Positions 59,160 through 64,000 of a stretch of DNA of 64,000 nt are shown piece after piece. Location: the NCBI GenBank assembly GCA_020063565.1, contig JAICDB010000004.1, forward strand, positions 124,001 through 188,000, read 5' to 3'. The stretch comes from Clostridiales bacterium. Lineage in GTDB: Bacteria; Bacillota; DSM-16504; Desulfitibacterales; JAICDB01. Below the pieces are notes generated by a model that was not told where the DNA came from, made no database searches, and saw nothing but the letters and a program-made list of their open reading frames with translations. The translations under genes were made by a program, and so were the position numbers. How positions within the stretch are numbered: position 1 is the first letter of the stretch; each line of letters opens with the position of its first letter.

Positions 59160-61364
59160 TTAAACCCTTGTGATATTTACAAAATTGTCATGGAAAGAAA
59201 TTCCGGGCATTCCGGTTGCTTTTTCTCCCATGTCTGCAGGGATTGCTTTAACTGTATAATTAACATTATAGTTTCTATTTTTATACCAGGCTTCATATAC
59301 TACAACAATGTCTTCAGAAACTGTTTCTGTAATTTTGGCCGGTAATATGATGTAGCCCAGATCATTATACATTTTGACATTATCATTATTTTTGATTCCG
59401 TATCTGGCGGCAGTTCTTGGATGTATTTCAATACTAGGTGCGTCGTTAATAGCTTCCATCCAGTCCAGATTTTGAAATTGACTATGAATATTTAGCTTCC
59501 AATGCGGAGAAATACAGCGAAGAGGGTAATTATCAGTTGCTTTCATTTCTTCAACATAGACCGGTAAAGGGTGATGTCCGAATTTGAATGCTTCTTCCGA
59601 CCAAAATTCATATTTACCGGAAGGTGTAAGAAACTTGCCATCTTTCCAAGCAACACGGCTGTTTTTAGCTTTTACCGGACCTTTCTTTAAGTCTTTCCAA
59701 TGCTGAATTCCAAATTGCTTATAAATATTATCATTAAATTCTTTACCTACCCATTCTTCTAAATCTCCGGAAGTGGGGAAAGTGCAGGAACCCGGTTCCA
59801 GCTCATTGAGTTTGGCTGATAATTTCATAGCTATTTCCACGTCATTTTTAGCTTCATACATAGGTTTAATTGCTTGTTCATTGAGGTTCATCCACCAGTG
59901 CCAGTAACTCACATTTATTCCGGGAGATTCAAAGAATGTAGTTACAGGTAATACTATATCCGACATTTCAACTGTAGGAGTCATGAATTGTTCGGCAGTA
60001 ACCACCATGTCCATAGCTTCGAAAGCTTTTTTAATAACAGACGTTTCGGGGTCCTGGGTCATGGGGTTTCGACAGGCGATCCAGAGCATTTTTATTGGCG
60101 GATTTTTGGCGCCGAGAACTTCTGCTCCAAAATTGTTCATATTAATAGCACGATCTTTTCCTCCCTTACTACCTTCAGGAGGACTTTGTAGCATGGCATG
60201 GTAATTGAAGCCCCAGGTTTGTAAATGAGCATATTGGGCTCCACCACCGGATTTTCCGATATTACCCGTGATAGCTGCCAATGCATCTATGGCTCTGACA
60301 TTTGCTCCCCCATTGGTGTGGCGCTGCATACCGTACCCGATCCAAATGTTGGCAGGTTTAGTTGCTGCGTATTCCCGGGCTAGGTTTTCAATTACGATTT
60401 CAGGTATACCGGTTTTCTCAGAGGCCCATTCCAGTGTAATATTATTTTTGACATAACCAAAAAATTGTTCATAGCCTATTGAATTTTGAGTTAACCAATC
60501 TGCGTCATAAAGTTCATTATCCAGAATATAACGTACCATACCCAGGGCAAGCGCACCATCGGTGCTGGGTTTAATTTGCAAATATAAGTCCGCTTTTGAT
60601 GCTGTCTGTGTTAAGATTGGATCTATAGCAACAACTTTACAACCTCGTCTTTTTGCTTCCTCAACAAAATACATGGAGTGCACCGAGCACCAGGCAGGAT
60701 TGACCCCCCATAATATTATATATTTTGAATTTACCATGTCTTCAGGGTCATTGCAGATTATGGTTCCCATATCAAATGTCTGAGCATCAATACCTGCCGG
60801 CCAACATGGTGTCCCTGTGGCACGAGATGTATAGCCTATACTGGAAAACATGCCTTCTATACCGTAATGCATGATATCAAAGTTTCCGGAATACTTATTG
60901 AGACAAATTGGCAAAGTACTGCCATATTCTTTTTTTATTTGAAGTATCTTTTCTGCAATTTCAGTTAATGCTTCATCCCAGCTTATTCTTTCCCAGTTTC
61001 CAGAACCACGTCCTTTTTGTCGCATAGGGTATTTTATTCTGTCGGGGCTGTAAACCCTGCGTGTATAGCTGAACCCTTTAGCGCAAAGCCTCCCCCTAGT
61101 GTAAGTGTTCTTGGGATTACCAGTTACTTTTTTTAATACACCGTCTTCAACGGTGGAAAGTATGGCACAGGTGTCATAACAGTTTCTAGGACAAGCATTT
61201 TGAAATACTTTGGCAGAGGTACCTGTAGCAGCTTCTGCCTTCTTGAAGCTACCCGGTTTAAAATCAAATATTGAACCTCCTACAGCTGCAGTGGCACCTG
61301 TGGCTGCAATTCCTTTCAAAAAAGAACGTCTGGAGCAACTAAATTTTTTATTTTTATCCAACAT
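59160..61364 (-). CDS. Tat-exported molybdopterin oxidoreductase (DmsA-like)
   Basis: This 734-residue catalytic subunit has a twin-arginine leader (CSRRSFLKGIAATGATAAVGG). The [4Fe-4S] motif is CPRNCYDTC...GRLCAKG. Pterin-binding motifs include YIILWGVNPAWCSVHS, AAITGNIGKSGGG and LPVTTFFES. GTPCWPAGID near residue 185 holds a cysteine that may ligate Mo or W. Substrate could be DMSO, polysulfide, thiosulfate or another oxo/sulfur acceptor; sequence alone does not decide. The start overlaps the TorD-like gene by 11 bases. Good ribosome site GGGGGGAG. Confidence 0.9.
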   Translation of the reverse strand: MLDKNKKFSCSRRSFLKGIAATGATAAVGGSIFDFKPGSFKKAEAATGTSAKVFQNACPRNCYDTCAILSTVEDGVLKKVTGNPKNTYTRGRLCAKGFSYTRRVYSPDRIKYPMRQKGRGSGNWERISWDEALTEIAEKILQIKKEYGSTLPICLNKYSGNFDIMHYGIEGMFSSIGYTSRATGTPCWPAGIDAQTFDMGTIICNDPEDMVNSKYIILWGVNPAWCSVHSMYFVEEAKRRGCKVVAIDPILTQTASKADLYLQIKPSTDGALALGMVRYILDNELYDADWLTQNSIGYEQFFGYVKNNITLEWASEKTGIPEIVIENLAREYAATKPANIWIGYGMQRHTNGGANVRAIDALAAITGNIGKSGGGAQYAHLQTWGFNYHAMLQSPPEGSKGGKDRAINMNNFGAEVLGAKNPPIKMLWIACRNPMTQDPETSVIKKAFEAMDMVVTAEQFMTPTVEMSDIVLPVTTFFESPGINVSYWHWWMNLNEQAIKPMYEAKNDVEIAMKLSAKLNELEPGSCTFPTSGDLEEWVGKEFNDNIYKQFGIQHWKDLKKGPVKAKNSRVAWKDGKFLTPSGKYEFWSEEAFKFGHHPLPVYVEEMKATDNYPLRCISPHWKLNIHSQFQNLDWMEAINDAPSIEIHPRTAARYGIKNNDNVKMYNDLGYIILPAKITETVSEDIVVVYEAWYKNRNYNVNYTVKAIPADMGEKATGMPGISFHDNFVNITRV

Positions 61365-62022
61365 TACTCCCCCCCTGACAAGAATCTAAATAACTTTGTT
61401 CCAATTTCATAAAGCCTTTTAAAATTAGAGACATTGCATAGCAGACAGTAGTAGTGCTATTTTTTAAAATACTATCACAATGCTTAAATATCCATTTTTG
61501 CAGGTGCTTGGTTAAAAAATCACGATAAAGTTCATGGTAGTTTTGTAATGATGCTTTTTTATTTTCTGCCATGGACCAAGCACACCTAGATAGTAAGTAA
61601 CAAATGAAATCCAGTTGCAGTCCAAGGTGATCATCAGGCTCAATTCCTTTTTTTAAAAATTGCAATCCTGCTTTATTATAAAATTTGCGTACTTTTAAGG
61701 TTTCTTCTTGCATTACAAGTCCTTCAGAATTGAGATAAGCTGATTCATACGGAGGTGCCAGTAACTTTCCGGGTCCTACAAAAAGACAATTGTAATCATA
61801 AACAGCTTGATTAATATCTTTAGGTGAAATATTTGCAAGTAAGTTTAAGCCTTTTTTAAAATCCGGTTGTTTAATACCAGGGTCATATTCATTTAGTATA
61901 TAAATTACATCAGGCCATTTTGCATAATCCCACAATTTGCTGTTATAATAATTACAGAAAACTTGATATACATTGAAACGCTTTTCTAGGGAAGCAAGTG
62001 AATCAAATTTTAGGTTTTGCAT
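61354..62022 (-). CDS. TorD/DmsD-family chaperone
   Basis: This is a 222-residue helical chaperone for Tat-exported molybdoenzymes. The conserved LLAPPYESAYL near residue 92 and GIEPDDHLGLQLDFICYLL near 130 are hallmark motifs. It binds the twin-arginine leader and holds the apo-enzyme until cofactor is inserted. It is encoded immediately upstream of the dmsA-like gene, overlapping it by 11 bases, and overlaps the lipoprotein gene by 20. Its target is surely the neighbouring reductase. Confidence 0.88.
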   Translation of the reverse strand: MQNLKFDSLASLEKRFNVYQVFCNYYNSKLWDYAKWPDVIYILNEYDPGIKQPDFKKGLNLLANISPKDINQAVYDYNCLFVGPGKLLAPPYESAYLNSEGLVMQEETLKVRKFYNKAGLQFLKKGIEPDDHLGLQLDFICYLLSRCAWSMAENKKASLQNYHELYRDFLTKHLQKWIFKHCDSILKNSTTTVCYAMSLILKGFMKLEQSYLDSCQGGSNVG

Positions 62023-62332
62023 TTGATTCCCCCCCTGTTTTTATGTAGTCTTTTGAGATATTGTTTTTTTCTGTTTCATTTTGCTTTTTACCGGGGGCTT
62101 CAATTTCTACTCCGCATTTTATGGTGATTTTTTCTATTCCTTCTTCCTGTTCTCTTTTGGAAAGCTTTAATTCTTTTGGTGGTTCCGGATTCATCTCTCC
62201 CCGGTAATCTTTATCAATTACCCCGCTTTCAAACCTTGGTTGTGTAATAGTGGAAGTGGTCCCGCAACCCACAAGAAAGATTGTGATAAAAATAACTAAT
62301 GCAGCAAAATAAAGCCATCTTTTCTTGAACAA
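62003..62332 (-). CDS. Small lipoprotein of the reductase operon
   Basis: This is a 109-residue protein with an N-terminal signal (RWLYFAALVIFITIFLVGC) ending in a lipobox, LVGC. The mature part is hydrophilic (Pro/Glu/Lys-rich) and has a single cysteine (IKCGVEIE). The track ATG 62362 lies before AGGAGGG. The TTG at 62332 has correct spacing. It is the first gene of the dms-like operon and presumably sits on the outer face near the exported reductase. No known family is recognised. Confidence 0.72.
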   Translation of the reverse strand: MFKKRWLYFAALVIFITIFLVGCGTTSTITQPRFESGVIDKDYRGEMNPEPPKELKLSKREQEEGIEKITIKCGVEIEAPGKKQNETEKNNISKDYIKTGGESNAKPKI

Positions 62333-62419
62333 ATTTACTCCCTCCTTTCTTTTATGTTTCAAAATACTAGGTTTGGCCTTTTTAACCTTTGTTTATATTT
62401 CTAATGATTTTTTATAAGC

Positions 62420-62437
62420 ATTGTATACTATTACAAT
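62420..62437. promoter_or_regulatory. Inverted repeat upstream of the dms-like operon
   Basis: ATTGTA-tactat-TACAAT is a 6-6-6 inverted repeat in the gap between the lipoprotein gene and the PucR-type regulator terminator. It is a candidate operator or promoter-overlapping site. It is AT-rich, so chance is possible. Confidence 0.4.
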
Positions 62438-62446
62438 AAGCAAAAG

Positions 62447-62488
62447 AAATAAAGATAAAGCTTACCGAATTAGCGGTAAGCTTTATCT
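62447..62488 (-). terminator. Intrinsic terminator after the PucR-type regulator
   Basis: On the minus strand AGATAAAGCTTACCG/CGGTAAGCTTTATCT is a perfect 15-bp stem with a 6-base loop, followed by TTATTTCTTTT. It overlaps the regulator stop codon. Confidence 0.9.
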
Positions 62489-63998
62489 AAAATCCCCCGA
62501 AACCTTGTTTGCGCATCTTAAATATTTTTAATGCTATCAGGAGATTGAGAATATTTTCATATTTTTCCAGATCTAATTTTAAAATTTCCTCTATTTTTTT
62601 TATACGATAACGAAGTGTATTAGGATGTATGAACAATTTTTTTGCAGTGGTATTAAAATCACCATTTTCTTTTAAATATATATAAAGTGTTTCCAGAAGA
62701 GAGATATCATTCTTTTCATCAAAGGAAATTAATTCACCTAAATAATCTTCACAAAAATCATCTAGTTGTTCGTGGCTGATACTTGCTAAAAGTTGAATTA
62801 TTCCTAGATCTTCAAAATGAGTAATATTGTTTGTTTCCTCAATGAATTTTCCGAGTTCGAGTGCAGTTTTTGCTTCCTGGTAACTGCGGCAAAGGTTTGT
62901 TATTGAGGTGTAAAATCTACCTATCCCAAAGGAAACTGTGATTTCGGGTATATGGGAATATATTCTTTTTTTTATGTTATGTAGCAGTTTTCTTATATCT
63001 TCTTTTTTTTGCTTATGAGTTTTTTGGGCAGAAATAGGTATAATTATTATTATTTGCTCGTTTTGTTCCGAAATAATGGGATTTTTAAAGTTTGTAGATA
63101 TTGTTCCGGAGATGATGGAATAAAGATCATCAAATAATTTTTGAAATTCGGTTGTATTCTTATAGTTATCAACTTCCATAATGGCTAATTCATGTGGTTT
63201 AGATAAATCCCATCCTAAAATTTTTCCTTGTTTTATTAATGTTTGTTGTGACTCAAAATTATTGTGTAAAAGGTCATAGATAAAATTATCTTTGTATTTT
63301 TTTTCTGTTTCCTCTATTTCAGCCTGCTTTATTAACTCTGAAATTATGATGGTTGATGCTTGCTTAATTTGTACAATATCCAATTTATTCACTTTATTGT
63401 TTAATTCAGGTATTATTAAAAAACCGTAGGTTGCATTATCATTATTTAATTCCATAACATAACAGTTGGTTTCTTGGAGATCATCAAGGATAACATTTAC
63501 TTTGGCGGTTGCCAAGTTGCCAGTGTTGTTAGACGCAATTTTTCTGTTTTTATAGTAAGTATTCTTTATAGTTTTTAGTATTTTGGTATTTTTAAATAAT
63601 ATTTTTTCACCATATTTAGACAATATTATTTCTTTAAAAATAGAATTAGTAATTAATAAGGGATTACCCAAAATGGCTTCCAAGTGTCTAATAAGGGATG
63701 ATATGCCTTTAAGATTGACTAATCTTAGCAAATGAGAGCTGACAGATGTACTATATTCATAAAAACAATTTGCTTTTTTTAAATGATTAATTAACTGAGA
63801 ACTGTCCATTATATCCTGGACCTGCTGTGTTTGCGGTAGATATATAATTGGTATTTTGCTATTAGACGCTTTTTTAATTATGTCTTTGGTAATTCGAGGT
63901 TCTGGCGTTCCTATTAAGAAAATTCCTTTAACAGGTATATTCAAAGCTCTCGAAATTTCAGAATTAATTTGTTCAGAGTCCGAAATATGGCAGTTCAT
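62487..63998 (-). CDS. PucR/CdaR-family transcriptional regulator (N-terminus probably outside window)
   Basis: At least 503 residues are present. The N-terminal part (GIFLIGTPEP...IPIIYLPQ) looks like the second half of a PucR ligand domain, so the true start may lie beyond the window edge. The centre resembles a CdaR GGDEF-like domain (ITVSFGIGRFYTSITNLCRSY, in parts). The C-terminal helix-turn-helix is FNTTAKKLFIHPNTLRYRIKKIEE (HTH_30 type). Members regulate purine, sugar-diacid and other catabolic genes. Here it sits directly upstream of and co-oriented with the dms-like operon, making it a candidate regulator of that operon. Confidence 0.82.
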   Translation of the reverse strand: MNCHISDSEQINSEISRALNIPVKGIFLIGTPEPRITKDIIKKASNSKIPIIYLPQTQQVQDIMDSSQLINHLKKANCFYEYSTSVSSHLLRLVNLKGISSLIRHLEAILGNPLLITNSIFKEIILSKYGEKILFKNTKILKTIKNTYYKNRKIASNNTGNLATAKVNVILDDLQETNCYVMELNNDNATYGFLIIPELNNKVNKLDIVQIKQASTIIISELIKQAEIEETEKKYKDNFIYDLLHNNFESQQTLIKQGKILGWDLSKPHELAIMEVDNYKNTTEFQKLFDDLYSIISGTISTNFKNPIISEQNEQIIIIIPISAQKTHKQKKEDIRKLLHNIKKRIYSHIPEITVSFGIGRFYTSITNLCRSYQEAKTALELGKFIEETNNITHFEDLGIIQLLASISHEQLDDFCEDYLGELISFDEKNDISLLETLYIYLKENGDFNTTAKKLFIHPNTLRYRIKKIEEILKLDLEKYENILNLLIALKIFKMRKQGFGGF

Positions 63999-64000
63999 AA

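Overview
The window looks like part of the chromosome of a low-GC, Gram-positive, endospore-forming anaerobe of the class Clostridia (a Peptococcaceae-like organism is my best guess; I cannot name the genus). Three things point there. The window holds a division and cell-wall cluster leading directly into spoIIGA-sigE-sigG-spoIIR. It also holds a trimeric NADH-linked [FeFe]-hydrogenase. TTG start codons behind strong Shine-Dalgarno sequences are frequent. I see no tRNA, rRNA, CRISPR array or transposase gene. No stretch over 300 bases lacks a described feature.

Layout. 1-10.4 kb: an FAD/NAD-binding electron-transfer subunit, a CaCA-family exchanger, RidA, a PerR-type regulator with its own operator, a 50-residue zinc-ribbon ORF with a structured leader, hydCBA on the minus strand, a TPR protein, a MoeB/ThiF-type enzyme and a small export protein. 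10.5-29.6 kb: the dcw cluster (mraZ, rsmH, ftsL, a PASTA-PBP, murE, murF, mraY, murD, ftsW, murG, murC, murB, murA, ftsQ, ftsA, ftsZ). 29.7-33.1 kb: the sporulation sigma module, with a Spo0A/sigma-A-like promoter before spoIIGA and a sigma-F-like promoter before sigG. 33.2-41.3 kb: the ylm/sepF/divIVA block, then ileS under an isoleucine T-box. 41.3-53.3 kb: gcvH, a pduL remnant, PFL/ACT proteins, nitroreductase, YteA-like protein, lspA, rluD, hslO, a PilZN-MinD fusion, nfo, and DUF1294/DUF362/DUF1786 genes. 53.3-55.5 kb: pyrR and a uracil permease, each preceded by a PyrR attenuator. 55.5-64 kb (minus strand): two DMSO-reductase-family catalytic subunits, an iron-sulfur subunit, a membrane anchor, a TorD-type chaperone, a lipoprotein and a PucR/CdaR-type regulator running off the window.

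How the parts work together. The sporulation block contains the whole inter-compartment signal: SpoIIR (forespore) activates SpoIIGA, which cleaves pro-sigma-E, and sigG follows. The mur/fts genes make and place septal wall, and sepF and divIVA act with FtsZ. HydABC and the molybdoenzymes suggest hydrogen/NADH/ferredoxin metabolism with an external reductase.

The most unusual signal is a GC-rich dispersed repeat family. It has two full 153-bp copies plus hairpin-only and truncated derivatives. All lie in short gaps between co-directional genes: mraZ-rsmH, murG-murC, murB-murA, ftsA-ftsZ, ileS-gcvH and pyrR-uraA. Copies differ by compensatory base changes that keep both the terminal stem and a central hairpin, so the folded form appears to be what is conserved. 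One truncated copy is fused to the PyrR-binding loop before the uracil permease gene.
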